Source: Actinomycetota bacterium (lineage in GTDB: Bacteria; Actinomycetota; Acidimicrobiia; Acidimicrobiales; Iamiaceae). From it: a stretch of DNA of 64,000 bases. The translations under genes and the position numbers were made by a program. The stretch lies in the NCBI GenBank assembly GCA_016185275.1, contig JACPNX010000040.1, forward strand, positions 1 through 64,000, in the 5' to 3' direction. Every line of letters begins with the position of its first letter. Positions within the stretch are counted from its first letter, which is position 1. Below the pieces are notes generated by a model, which was not told the DNA's origin, ran no database searches, and saw nothing but the letters and a program-made list of their open reading frames with translations. Shown in pieces: positions 41,260-48,917 of this stretch.

Positions 41260-42128
41260 CCGTCCCGGCCACCGCGCCCGGACCGCGGCCGGGCGTGCTC
41301 GCCGACGGCACCAACGCCTGGGGTCGGCGCTACCTCATGTGCCCGCCCACGCACTTCGGCGTCCTCTACGAGATCAACCCGTGGATGCACACGGAGGTCA
41401 CGGTCGACCGCGACCGCGCCCAGGCGCAGTGGGAGGGACTGGTGGCGACGCTGCGGGCGGCGGGAGCCGAGGTGGTCGTCGTCGACCACGACCCGTCGGT
41501 GCCCGACATGGTGTTCACCGCCAACGCCGGCATCGTCAACGGCGACCAGTTCGTGCCGAGCCACTTTCGCTTCCCGGAGCGCCAGCCCGAGACCGACATC
41601 TTCAGCGACTGGTTCGCCCGGCAGGGGTTCACGGTCGACCGCCTGCCCACCGAGCTCGACCACGAGGGCGCGGGCGACGCGCTGCCCTTCGGCGGTCTGC
41701 TCCTGTCGGGCTACCGGTTCCGCTCCGACCTGCCCGCCACCACGGCGCTGTCCCGGCTGACCGGAGTGGCCGTGCGGGCCGTCGAGCTGGTCGACCCGCG
41801 GCTGTACCACATCGACATCACGTTCTGCCCGCTCGACGAGCGCCGTGCCATCTGCGCGCCGGCGGGTTGGGACCGCTACGGCCGCAAGGTCGTCGACGCG
41901 CTCGTGCCCGAGCCGCTGTGGCTGGAGGACGACGAAGCGCTCACGTTCTGTGCCAACTCTGTCGTGATCGGCAGGACGGTGGTCATGCCCACCACACCGG
42001 CCCGGGTGGGCCGCCAGCTCGAGGCGTGGGGCTTCGACGTGGTGACCTGCGAGGTGGGCGAGTTCCTCAAGGCCGGCGGCGGCGTGCGCTGCCTCACGCT
42101 GTCGCTCGACGTCGACCTGCGACGCTGA
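41256..42128 (+). CDS. Guanidino-group modifying enzyme, arginine dihydrolase-like
   Basis: 290 residues, amidinotransferase (GME) fold. Visible residues: DMVFTANAG (Asn at about 90), NINP-like substrate loop region, catalytic His in YHIDITFCPLDE and nucleophilic Cys279 in GGGVRCLTLSLD. Asn in the TANAG position, rather than the Asp of arginine deiminase, is the feature of the arginine dihydrolase half of ArgZ/AgrE, which converts arginine to ornithine, CO2 and two NH3. Dimethylarginine hydrolase is the main alternative. Coupling to the ornithine cyclodeaminase-like gene favours the arginine role. The last 35 bp overlap a convergent gene. Confidence 0.82.
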   Translation: MTVPATAPGPRPGVLADGTNAWGRRYLMCPPTHFGVLYEINPWMHTEVTVDRDRAQAQWEGLVATLRAAGAEVVVVDHDPSVPDMVFTANAGIVNGDQFVPSHFRFPERQPETDIFSDWFARQGFTVDRLPTELDHEGAGDALPFGGLLLSGYRFRSDLPATTALSRLTGVAVRAVELVDPRLYHIDITFCPLDERRAICAPAGWDRYGRKVVDALVPEPLWLEDDEALTFCANSVVIGRTVVMPTTPARVGRQLEAWGFDVVTCEVGEFLKAGGGVRCLTLSLDVDLRR

Positions 42129-42504
42129 GCCCGCCGAGGGCCCGCATCACCCACCCGGCCAAGCCGGCTGCCACCACGGCCAGCACGGCGTGGACGACCT
42201 TGAACCCCGCCGGATGGTCGTTGGCGAGGATCAGCGGGAGCCGGACCGCCCAGTAGACGACGGACCAGCCGGCCAGCCCCACCGCGAGCACGCGAGCGGC
42301 ACCGTCGAGCACGGGACCGGAGCGCAGCAAGGCCACTCCGGCGGCGGCGGCCAGCGCCACGAACGCCACGACCGGGACTGTGGCGAGCACCTTGCCGGCG
42401 AGCGTCGACGCATCGTCGGACCAGGCGAGGCCGAGCCGTCCCGTCCATGTCAGCAGCGTCCACGCCACCAGCGCGGCGACGGCGTACGGGCGGAGGCGGG
42501 CCAT
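42094..42504 (-). CDS. Small four-helix membrane protein
   Basis: 136 residues starting MARLRPYAVAALV. Four hydrophobic helices (YAVAALVAWTLLTW, VLATVPVVAFVALAAAAGVAL, VLAVGLAGWSVVYWAVRL, VVHAVLAVVAAGLAGWVM). Conserved-looking but unnamed; many actinobacteria carry similar short integral membrane proteins. Overlaps the 3' end of the dihydrolase gene antisense by 35 bp. Confidence 0.7.
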   Translation of the reverse strand: MARLRPYAVAALVAWTLLTWTGRLGLAWSDDASTLAGKVLATVPVVAFVALAAAAGVALLRSGPVLDGAARVLAVGLAGWSVVYWAVRLPLILANDHPAGFKVVHAVLAVVAAGLAGWVMRALGGLSVAGRRRATA

Positions 42505-42565
42505 GCGAGGTGACCGTACCGACGGCCCCCGCCGCCCGACACATCGCGCTCGGCCGCGAGCCTCG

Positions 42566-42599
42566 CAGCCGCACCGCACCGCACCGCACCGCACCGCAG
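42566..42599. repeat. 5-bp tandem repeat
   Basis: About six ccgca units between two minus-strand genes. Confidence 0.85.
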
Positions 42600-42605
42600 C
42601 AAGCG

Positions 42606-42785
42606 TCAGCCGGGCGGGGCGATCTGCTGGTCCTCGTCGGGGTGGTCATCCTCGAGCCAGGCGGGGTCCTCCCTGTGGAAGCCGAGGTCTGGGTCGTGCT
42701 CGGCCTCGTGGCGGCGGTCCTCGATCTGCCGCCCGAGCTCGTCGAGCTTCTGCTGCGCCTTGTCCGGGTCGAAGTCGGTCGTCAT
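42606..42785 (-). CDS. Small acidic conserved hypothetical protein (59 aa)
   Basis: Begins MTTDFDPDKAQQKLDELGRQ with a heptad-like, coiled-coil-forming N-terminal half, and ends in an acidic segment rich in Asp, Glu and His. No signal or membrane segment. The pattern DPDKAQQKLDELGRQIEDRR is familiar from unnamed actinobacterial small proteins; function unknown. ATG 42785 has GGAG 10 nt upstream. Confidence 0.65.
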   Translation of the reverse strand: MTTDFDPDKAQQKLDELGRQIEDRRHEAEHDPDLGFHREDPAWLEDDHPDEDQQIAPPG

Positions 42786-42851
42786 AGGTGACGCTCCTAC
42801 CCTCGCCGTCGCCGGAGGGCACCCGAGCGCGCCGTCTGACAAGCTGCCGCG

Positions 42852-43634
42852 ATGACGCCTGCCGCGATGACGCCTGCCGCCGTCACCCGCCGCGACCCTC
42901 GATCTCCCACGGCCCGGCCGCTCCTCCTGCTCGCTGCCGCGCTCGTCGCCGCCGCCCTCACCGGCTGCGGGGCGGTCCAGGCCCTCACCGACCTGCAGTC
43001 GTCGCTCGAGGGTGACGGGTTCACCAACGTCAAGGTCGGCGTCGACGGGTCGGACACCGTGACCGTGGCCGTCGACCCGCTCGCCGGCGACGCGGCCGGC
43101 TCGCAGACGACGGCGGCTCGGGTGGTGTGGACCACGTTCCCGCGGCGCTTCGGGCTGCTGCGGGTGACCGTGCGGGCCCAGTCGAGCCGCACCTACACCA
43201 GAGCCGACCTCGAGCAACAGTTCGGCCCGCGCCCGGCACGGCTCGACGACAAGCGACTCGGTGACGAGCTGCGGCGCATCGCCGCCGGTGCACTGATCGG
43301 TCTCGCCGTCGGTGCCGTGCTCCTCATCGGGCTGATCATCCTGATCGTCGTCCTGGTCCGGAGGTCGGGCAAGCGCAAGCGCCTGGCTCGCGCCCACGCG
43401 GCCGGCTACGGCTACGGCTACGGCTACGGCCAGCCCGGGTACGGACCGCCGCCCGGCTATGGCGGCCCGGCCGCGCCGGGACCGCCGCCCGGCTATGGCG
43501 GCCCGGCCGCGCCGGGATCGCCGCCCGGGGGCGGGTTCGGACCGCCCGGTTCGTCCGGCCCGTCCGGCCCGCCCGGCCCGCCGGGGCCGTCCGGTCCGCC
43601 GCCCGGTGGTCAGCAGCCGCCCGGGTGGGGGTAG
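42852..43634 (+). CDS. Lipoprotein with internal TM helix and Gly/Tyr/Pro-rich tail
   Basis: 260 residues. Signal with lipobox LTGC at about residue 39, a short exported domain (GFTNVKVGVDGSDTVTVAVDPL ... ADLEQQF), a membrane helix (GALIGLAVGAVLLIGLIILIVVLV) and a basic cytosolic-type tail of repeats YGYGYGYGQPGYG, GPPPGYGGPAAP (two copies) and GPPGPSGPP. The tail resembles low-complexity segments of actinobacterial envelope proteins. The first codons contain a 12-bp duplication (two atgacgcctgcc copies), so the exact ATG is ambiguous. Confidence 0.7.
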   Translation: MTPAAMTPAAVTRRDPRSPTARPLLLLAAALVAAALTGCGAVQALTDLQSSLEGDGFTNVKVGVDGSDTVTVAVDPLAGDAAGSQTTAARVVWTTFPRRFGLLRVTVRAQSSRTYTRADLEQQFGPRPARLDDKRLGDELRRIAAGALIGLAVGAVLLIGLIILIVVLVRRSGKRKRLARAHAAGYGYGYGYGQPGYGPPPGYGGPAAPGPPPGYGGPAAPGSPPGGGFGPPGSSGPSGPPGPPGPSGPPPGGQQPPGWG

Positions 43635-43705
43635 CGCAAACCCCGCAGCCGCACTCCGCCATCGCTCGGGATGCGCACGCCGCCGTCGTTCCTCATGATC
43701 GGGGC

Positions 43706-44305
43706 ATGAACACCGACCTGACCGAGGCGCCCGGCACGACGTCCACCGCTGCCCCCGCGAACGCGAGCCGACGGGGCGCCCCGGATGCACCCGTCCCTCT
43801 GCGCCGCGACCGCATCGCGGCCGGCGTCCGGATCGTCTTCGGGCTCGCCTGGCTCGTCGACGCGGCCCTCAAGTGGACGCCCCACTTTCGCCGCGACTAC
43901 CTGGACCACCTGGCTGAAGGCGCCGAGGGCAAGCCGTCGTGGATGCAGCCGTGGTTCGACTTCTGGCGGAACCTGCAATCGCCCGCGCCGAAGGCGTGGG
44001 CCATCTTCGTGGCCGTGGTGGAGACGCTGATCGCGCTGGCCCTGCTGTTCGGCGTCGCCCGCAAGCTGACCTACTTCGGAGCGGCCGCCTTCAGCGTGAT
44101 GATCTGGGCGACGGCCGAGGGCTTCGGTGGCCCCTACACCGGCCGGGGCGCCGACGTCGACGTCGGCGCCGGTCTCATCTACGCGATCGCCTTCGTCGCC
44201 CTGCTCCTGCTCACCGCCGACCGACCCGATCCGTTCAGCCTCGACACGGTCATCGAGCGACGCTGGGGCTGGTGGCGCCGGCTCGCCGAGTGGGGCACCC
44301 GCTGA
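43706..44305 (+). CDS. DoxX-like integral membrane protein
   Basis: 199 residues. After a 35-residue hydrophilic start come four helices: RIAAGVRIVFGLAWLVDAALKW, AWAIFVAVVETLIALALLFGVA, LTYFGAAAFSVMIWATAEGFGGPY and VGAGLIYAIAFVALLLLTA. The spacing and the W(A)EGFGGPY segment fit the DoxX/TQO-small-subunit superfamily, members of which are linked to thiosulfate or redox metabolism. Overlaps the convergent RNase HII gene by 56 bp. Confidence 0.75.
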   Translation: MNTDLTEAPGTTSTAAPANASRRGAPDAPVPLRRDRIAAGVRIVFGLAWLVDAALKWTPHFRRDYLDHLAEGAEGKPSWMQPWFDFWRNLQSPAPKAWAIFVAVVETLIALALLFGVARKLTYFGAAAFSVMIWATAEGFGGPYTGRGADVDVGAGLIYAIAFVALLLLTADRPDPFSLDTVIERRWGWWRRLAEWGTR

Positions 44306-45062
44306 GGGTCGGGGGTCGGGCGTCGCTCGCCGAGGACCTGCCGGTCACGCCGTCGAGGCCGCCGACGCCGAGCTGGTCGGGCTGCGGGACCCGGTGGAGG
44401 CCCGTCCACGGCAGGTGGTCCATGAACACCCAGGCCCGCCGGTGGATCGCCGTGGGACCCATCCCGCGCAGGGCCACCTTGTGGCGTGGACACGGGTAGC
44501 CCTTGTTCGCATCGAAGTCGTAGCCGGGGTGGTGCTCAGCCTCGGCACGCATGATGCGGTCGCGAGTCACCTTGGCGAGGATCGACGCCGCCGCGATCGA
44601 CAGGCACGTCGAGTCACCCCGGACGATGCGCCGGGTCGAGCCGGGGCCCGCGCCGACGAAGTCCCACGATCCGTCGACCAGCACGTAGTCGGGCGCGCAG
44701 CCGAGACCTGCGATGGCCCGGTGGGCGGCCAGGCGCTGCGCCGCCGACATGCCGAGCGAGTCGCACTCCGCGTGACTGGCGTGACCGACCCCCCAGGCGA
44801 CGCACCATCCGGCGATCCGGTCGAAGAGGGCCTCCCGTTCCCGCTCGGTCAGCTGCTTGGAGTCGCGGATCTTGTTGACCCGGCGATCCGTCGGGACGAC
44901 GGCGGCGCCGACCGTGAGCGGGCCTGCCCATGCACCGCGACCCACCTCGTCGACGCCGACCACGATCCGGTGGCCGGCCTCCCACAGCTCCCGCTCGTGG
45001 GCCAACGAAGGCGCCCGGCCCTGCAGCGCCCGGCGGAGCGGCGGAGCGGAGGCGGCCGGCAC
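44250..45062 (-). CDS. rnhB: Ribonuclease HII
   Basis: 270 residues. Removes ribonucleotides from DNA and RNA primers. Catalytic pattern: VVGVDEVGRGAWAGPL (Asp-Glu), DSKQLTEREREALF, YVLVDGSWDF (Asp) and SIAAASILAKVTRDRIM, with the late Y-DFDANKGYPCPRH region. The last ~45 residues after the typical end are non-conserved and lie antisense to the DoxX-like gene. GTG 45062 has TAGGTT 7 nt upstream. Confidence 0.93.
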   Translation of the reverse strand: MPAASAPPLRRALQGRAPSLAHERELWEAGHRIVVGVDEVGRGAWAGPLTVGAAVVPTDRRVNKIRDSKQLTEREREALFDRIAGWCVAWGVGHASHAECDSLGMSAAQRLAAHRAIAGLGCAPDYVLVDGSWDFVGAGPGSTRRIVRGDSTCLSIAAASILAKVTRDRIMRAEAEHHPGYDFDANKGYPCPRHKVALRGMGPTAIHRRAWVFMDHLPWTGLHRVPQPDQLGVGGLDGVTGRSSASDARPPTLSGCPTRRAGATSPSVAR

Positions 45063-45069
45063 GGCCTCG

Positions 45070-45075
45070 AACCTA
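45070..45075 (-). promoter_or_regulatory. Leaderless -10 box of rnhB
   Basis: Minus-strand TAGGTT, 7 nt before GTG 45062. Divergent from the TACGGT box at 45106. Confidence 0.45.
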
Positions 45076-45105
45076 GTGGTCCGGCGCTCGCGCGGTCGGA
45101 GCGCC

Positions 45106-45111
45106 TACGGT
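45106..45111 (+). promoter_or_regulatory. Leaderless -10 box of the GSAGSVLS-repeat gene
   Basis: TACGGT, 7 nt before GTG 45119; this supports the plus strand as the coding strand of the repeat. Confidence 0.5.
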
Positions 45112-45118
45112 CCGCCCG

Positions 45119-45637
45119 GTGCTCCGATCCCGTCGCGACCGCCGCGCCGACGGTCCCGACGGAGGGCGCTGGTCGGTGGCATCCGCCGGCTCCGTGCTGA
45201 GCGCGGGATCCGTCCGGTCCCTGGCCTCGGTCGGCTGCGTGCTCAGCGTCGGATCGGCGGGTTCCGTCCTGTCGATCGGCTCCGCGGGTTCGGTGCTGTC
45301 GATCGGCTCCGCGGGTTCGGTGCTGTCGATCGGCTCCGCGGGTTCGGTGCTGTCGATCGGGTCGGCCGGCGCCGTCCTGTCGGTCGGTCGGGCGTCACCC
45401 GAGCGGCAGACAGTCGAGCGCGCGGCCGGGCTGCTCGCCGTCGTCTCGCTGGTGGCAGCCGGCGCGGCGGTCAGCGCAGCTCCACGGCGGCCGGGCCGCC
45501 GTCCACGTCGCCGATGGGCACGAACCCCGCGGCGGCGAGGTCGGGCACGAGGGAGGCATCGACTGCGGCGAGTAGACCACCGGAGGTCTGCGGGTCGTGG
45601 CACAGCGCGTCGAGCGCGGCCGGCGCGCTCGAGATGA
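45119..45637 (+). CDS. GSAGSVLS-repeat membrane protein
   Basis: 172 residues. A short Arg-rich N-terminus, then about ten copies of a nonapeptide-like repeat (I/V)GSAGSVLS, then a membrane helix (GLLAVVSLVAAGAAVSAA) and a basic tail. Small serine/glycine-periodic proteins followed by a TM helix are familiar to me from other actinobacteria, without known function. The same DNA on the minus strand would read STEPAEPID repeats but lacks a start codon. A TACGGT box 7 nt before GTG 45119 supports this strand. The 3' end is antisense to selD for 167 bp, so the true stop may be functionally irrelevant. Confidence 0.55.
   Translation: MLRSRRDRRADGPDGGRWSVASAGSVLSAGSVRSLASVGCVLSVGSAGSVLSIGSAGSVLSIGSAGSVLSIGSAGSVLSIGSAGAVLSVGRASPERQTVERAAGLLAVVSLVAAGAAVSAAPRRPGRRPRRRWARTPRRRGRARGRHRLRRVDHRRSAGRGTARRARPARSR
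45248..45382. repeat. 27-bp tandem repeat
   Basis: Five units of atcggctccgcgggttcggt(gctgtcg), three of them identical; each encodes one or two GSAGSVLS motifs. Confidence 0.9.
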
Positions 45638-46475
45638 CATGGCTCGCCAGGTGCATGCGGTTGCGGGCGTCGCCGCCCGTGCGGACGCCGGCCTCGGCCG
45701 CAGCGAGCGCGCCGTCGTAGACCGGGACCGCAGCCGTGTCGAGCACGAAACGGGCGCCGGAGCGCTCGGCCATCTCCCACGCATGGCCGGCCAGACCGAA
45801 CCCGGTCACGTCGGTCACGGCATGCACGTCCGGCCCGGCGGCAACGAGCACCTCCGATGCCGCCTTGTTCAGGGCGCGCATGCGGGCCACGGCCGCGGCC
45901 TTCGCCGGGTCGTCGTGGCCGGCGAGGACGATCCCGGTACCGATCGGCTTGGACAGCACCAGCACGTCGCCCGAGCGCGCACCGCCCTTGGTGAGGATGC
46001 GATCCGGGTGGACGAGGCCCTGCACGGCCAGCCCGAAGATCGGCTCCTCGCTGCGGATCGTGTGGCCGCCGGCGACGATGCCACCGGCCTCGGCGACGGT
46101 GTCGCGCGCCGCGCCGAGGATGTCGGCGATGGCCTCCGGCGGAAGGTGCTCGGGGAAGGCGGCGATGTTGAGGGCCACCACGACGCGCCCGCCCATGGCG
46201 AACACATCGCTGCACGCGTTGGCCGCCGCGATGGCTCCGAAGTCCGAGGGGTCGTCGACGAGCGGCGGGAAGAAGTCCGTGGTCGACACCAGCGCGAGGT
46301 CGTCGGCGAGGCGCAGCACGGCGGCGTCGTCGAACGGCGCGAGGCCGACCAGGAGCCCGGCGGCCGGGGCACCGGCCAGGTCGCGCAGGAGACCGGCGAG
46401 GGGCGCCGCGCCCCACTTCGCCGCGCAGCCGCCGCACGACGTCCATTCGGTGAGCCGGATGCCCGCGCTGCTCAT
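45471..46475 (-). CDS. selD: Selenide, water dikinase
   Basis: 334 residues. Makes selenophosphate from selenide and ATP, the Se donor for selenocysteine and 2-selenouridine tRNA. Cys17 and Lys20 (TSCGGCAAK) coincide with the catalytic pair of E. coli SelD; further motifs are PFDDAAVL, DFFPPLVDDPSDFGAIAAANACSDVFAMG, GGHTIRSEEPIFGLAVQG and VTDVTGFGLAGHA. ATG 46475 has TACGCT 8 nt upstream. No selA, selB, selC, mnmH or in-frame-TGA selenoprotein was recognised in the window, so the selenium pathway it feeds lies elsewhere. Confidence 0.95.
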   Translation of the reverse strand: MSSAGIRLTEWTSCGGCAAKWGAAPLAGLLRDLAGAPAAGLLVGLAPFDDAAVLRLADDLALVSTTDFFPPLVDDPSDFGAIAAANACSDVFAMGGRVVVALNIAAFPEHLPPEAIADILGAARDTVAEAGGIVAGGHTIRSEEPIFGLAVQGLVHPDRILTKGGARSGDVLVLSKPIGTGIVLAGHDDPAKAAAVARMRALNKAASEVLVAAGPDVHAVTDVTGFGLAGHAWEMAERSGARFVLDTAAVPVYDGALAAAEAGVRTGGDARNRMHLASHVISSAPAALDALCHDPQTSGGLLAAVDASLVPDLAAAGFVPIGDVDGGPAAVELR

Positions 46476-46483
46476 GGAGGGGC

Positions 46484-46489
46484 AGCGTA
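46484..46489 (-). promoter_or_regulatory. Leaderless -10 box of selD
   Basis: Minus-strand TACGCT, 8 nt before ATG 46475. Confidence 0.4.
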
Positions 46490-46521
46490 CGGGTGACGCC
46501 CGTGTGCGGGTCGCCGGCGCC

Positions 46522-46624
46522 GGTGCTACCGCGGTGCGACCGCCGGACCGTGCGACCGCCGGTGCTACCGCGGTGCGACCGCCGGACCGTGCGACCGCCG
46601 GTGCGAACGCCGGACCGTGCGACC
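46522..46624. repeat. 39-bp tandem duplication
   Basis: Two identical 39-bp units (46522-46560, 46561-46599) beginning ggtgctaccgcggtgcgacc, plus a degenerate partial third copy, between selD and the RpiB-family gene. Confidence 0.9.
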
Positions 46625-46638
46625 CGGCGCCGGACGAG

Positions 46639-47064
46639 TCACGGGTGCGGGCCTTCGAGGCGGGCGATCGCCGCCAGCTCGCCGGGATCGGGCTCGGTGT
46701 CGGCGGCGAGGAAGGCGTCGATCAGCTCCTCGGCCAACGCCTCGGTGGTGAGCCGCAGGCCGAGGGCGAGGACGTTGGCGTCGTTCCAGCGGCGGGCGCC
46801 GCGGGCGGTCTCGGCGTCGGTGCACAGCGCGGCACGGACGCCGGGCACCTTGTTGGCCGCGATGGACACGCCCGTGCCCGTCCAGCAGCACGCGATCCCA
46901 CGCTCGGCCCGGCCGGCCGCCACGGCTTCACCGACGCGGCGACCCACGTCCGGCCACGGGTCTCCCTCGCCGACGACGTCCACCTCGTGGCCCCGCTCCG
47001 CCAGCGCATCGCGCAGCGCGTCGGTCACCGGGGTCCGCTCGTCGGTGCCGAAGGCGATGCGCAC
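46639..47064 (-). CDS. rpiB: RpiB/LacA/LacB-family sugar-phosphate isomerase
   Basis: 141 residues, family length. Interconverts ribose 5-phosphate and ribulose 5-phosphate (or a related sugar phosphate). Signatures: GIACCWTGTGVSIAANKVPGVRAALCTD with the catalytic Cys and the phosphate-binding TGTG loop, then WNDANVLALGLRLTTEALAEELIDAFL. The N-terminal DERTPVTDALRDAL deviates from the usual 'SDHAGYELK', so the substrate may not be ribose 5-phosphate. GTG 47064 is the only start compatible with the fold. Confidence 0.85.
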   Translation of the reverse strand: MRIAFGTDERTPVTDALRDALAERGHEVDVVGEGDPWPDVGRRVGEAVAAGRAERGIACCWTGTGVSIAANKVPGVRAALCTDAETARGARRWNDANVLALGLRLTTEALAEELIDAFLAADTEPDPGELAAIARLEGPHP

Positions 47065-47176
47065 CCGAACAGCATGCTGGTCCGCCGGTGCGCCGTCGAG
47101 CACGGCTCCTGCCCTACGTCCACGGACCGCCTCGTCCCCGCGGTTCCGCTGCGGCGATGCGGAAGACCCCGCGCGG

Positions 47177-48820
47177 TCAATCGGGCCGCGTCGCGAGCCG
47201 TTCGACGGGGGCGGTGAGCAGCACCGGTCGGCCGGTGCCATCGCGCTTGGAGTCGTACATGGCGGCGTCGGCGATCGCCACCAGCGAATCGGCGTCCATC
47301 GCAGGGTCCGCCGACCACGACACGCCGAGGCTCGCCTGCAGTTGGACCGCACCACCCTCCACCGGCACCGAGCCGCCGAGCCGCTGCGCCAGCCGGCCCG
47401 CCGCGTCGAGCGCGACCGAGGGCGACGGGATGGCCGGGTAGACGACGAGGAACTCGTCGCCCCCGATCCGTCCGACGGCGTCGCCCTCCCGTATGGCGCC
47501 CCGCAGGCGATCGGCGACGACGCTCAGGACGTGGTCGCCGGCGGCGTGGCCGTGCGCGTCGTTCACCGCCTTGAAGCGGTCGAGGTCCACGAACACGACG
47601 GCGACGCCGTGCTCGCCCGACCGGCGCCGCGACAGCGTGGCGCCGAGCAACGACATGATCGACGCACGGTTGTGGCAGGCGGTCAGGGGGTCGAAGGTGG
47701 CGCGCAGCTCGAGCTCGGCCCGCAGCACGGTCGCCTCGGTGACGTCGGAGACGCAGACGATGGCGCCGCTCACCTGCTCCCCGTCGTCGGCGAGGGCCCG
47801 CATCGCGACGCTGCACACGCGCGGCCTGGCCACCCCCGCCACGTGGATGCGCACCTCGACGTCGCTGTCCTGCGCGGCGTCGAGAGCTCGGCCCGCCGCT
47901 CGGAACAGCACGGCGCGGTCCTCGAGCACCACGTCGGCCAGCTGCGCGTCGAGCGTGGTCGCCTCGGGGTGACCCACGATCTCGACCAGGCGGTCGTTGC
48001 GGTGGAGGATCCGCCGGTCACGGTCGATCTGGAGGACGCCCGACGGCAGCGCTTCGGTGAGCCGGCGCAGGAGGCGCTCGCGGCGTCGCAGCTCGTCGAG
48101 CGCGGCCATCTCGTCCGAGACGTCGAGCATCTCGGTGTGAACCACGCCGTCGCCGCCGGGACCGGCGGCGAGCGTGTTGGTGATCTCCAGCCACGTCCAG
48201 GTGCCGTCGCGCCGGGCGTACCGGCCGCGCCAGCGGTGCGGCAGACCGGGCGACTGGAGCGCCGACAACCAGTTGTCGATGGCCCGGGCCTGGTCGTCGG
48301 GGTGGACGAGGTCGAGCGACGACCGGCCGACGACCTCGCCGGCGGGCCAGCCGAGCATCCGCACGCCGTTGTCGTCGATGGCGAGGATCTGGCCGTGGTT
48401 GTCGCGGCGCATCGTGCAGACCTTCGGTGGCGTGGCCGGTCGCTCGGCCAGCTCCTCGAGGTCGGCGAGGTCCCCGTCGCTCACGACGACGGCCATGAGC
48501 GCTCCGTGCGAGCCGCGCAGGTCGAGGTAGTGGATGGCGGCGCAATGGCCGTTCAGGAGCGTGACGTCGGCCCGACCCGCGCCCTGGCGGAGCGCCCGCG
48601 TCCAGGCCTCCACCGCGCGGGGGCGGTCCTGCGGGGCAACGAGGTCCACGCCGGCCCGGGCCGCGAGCACCGGGTGCGCGCCGATGTCGAGACTTGCGGG
48701 CATGGGGACCGACAGGCCGTTCCCGTCGCGAGCGCCGACCGCGGCTCCGGGGTAGCGCGCCAGGAGTCGTTCGAAGGTCCGCTCCACATGGGCGGGATCG
48801 AAGCGCCGCGCTTCCCCCAC
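47177..48820 (-). CDS. PAS-GGDEF diguanylate cyclase
   Basis: 547 residues, no membrane segments. An N-terminal PAS-like region (~30-120), a PAS domain (GQILAIDDNGVRMLGWPAGEVVGRSSLDLVHPDDQ ... GRYARRDGTWTWLEITNT), a second PAS (SGVLQIDRDRRILHRNDRLVEIVG), and a C-terminal GGDEF domain: TFDPLTACHNRASIM, FVDLDRFKAVND and RIGGDEFLVVYPA. The product-inhibition RxxD (REGD) sits five residues before GGDEF. It should synthesise c-di-GMP under control of PAS signals. GTG 48820 starts it. No EAL domain is present. Confidence 0.92.
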   Translation of the reverse strand: MGEARRFDPAHVERTFERLLARYPGAAVGARDGNGLSVPMPASLDIGAHPVLAARAGVDLVAPQDRPRAVEAWTRALRQGAGRADVTLLNGHCAAIHYLDLRGSHGALMAVVVSDGDLADLEELAERPATPPKVCTMRRDNHGQILAIDDNGVRMLGWPAGEVVGRSSLDLVHPDDQARAIDNWLSALQSPGLPHRWRGRYARRDGTWTWLEITNTLAAGPGGDGVVHTEMLDVSDEMAALDELRRRERLLRRLTEALPSGVLQIDRDRRILHRNDRLVEIVGHPEATTLDAQLADVVLEDRAVLFRAAGRALDAAQDSDVEVRIHVAGVARPRVCSVAMRALADDGEQVSGAIVCVSDVTEATVLRAELELRATFDPLTACHNRASIMSLLGATLSRRRSGEHGVAVVFVDLDRFKAVNDAHGHAAGDHVLSVVADRLRGAIREGDAVGRIGGDEFLVVYPAIPSPSVALDAAGRLAQRLGGSVPVEGGAVQLQASLGVSWSADPAMDADSLVAIADAAMYDSKRDGTGRPVLLTAPVERLATRPD

Positions 48821-48917
48821 ACTTCAAGATGTCGGCCCCGCCGGACGCGACGTGAGCAGTTCCGAAGCCGGAGCCGGCGCCGCGGCGCAGGTCCGCGATC
48901 GGCGGCTCAGCGCGGCG

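Noticed and set aside
45073-45480. Minus-strand STEPAEPID repeat protein
   Set aside because: The same repeats read on the minus strand, but no ATG/GTG/TTG start and no promoter in that frame; the plus-strand reading has a start with a -10 box.
46522-46624. tRNA-Sec gene next to selD
   Set aside because: The region is a 39-bp tandem duplication and cannot fold into a cloverleaf.
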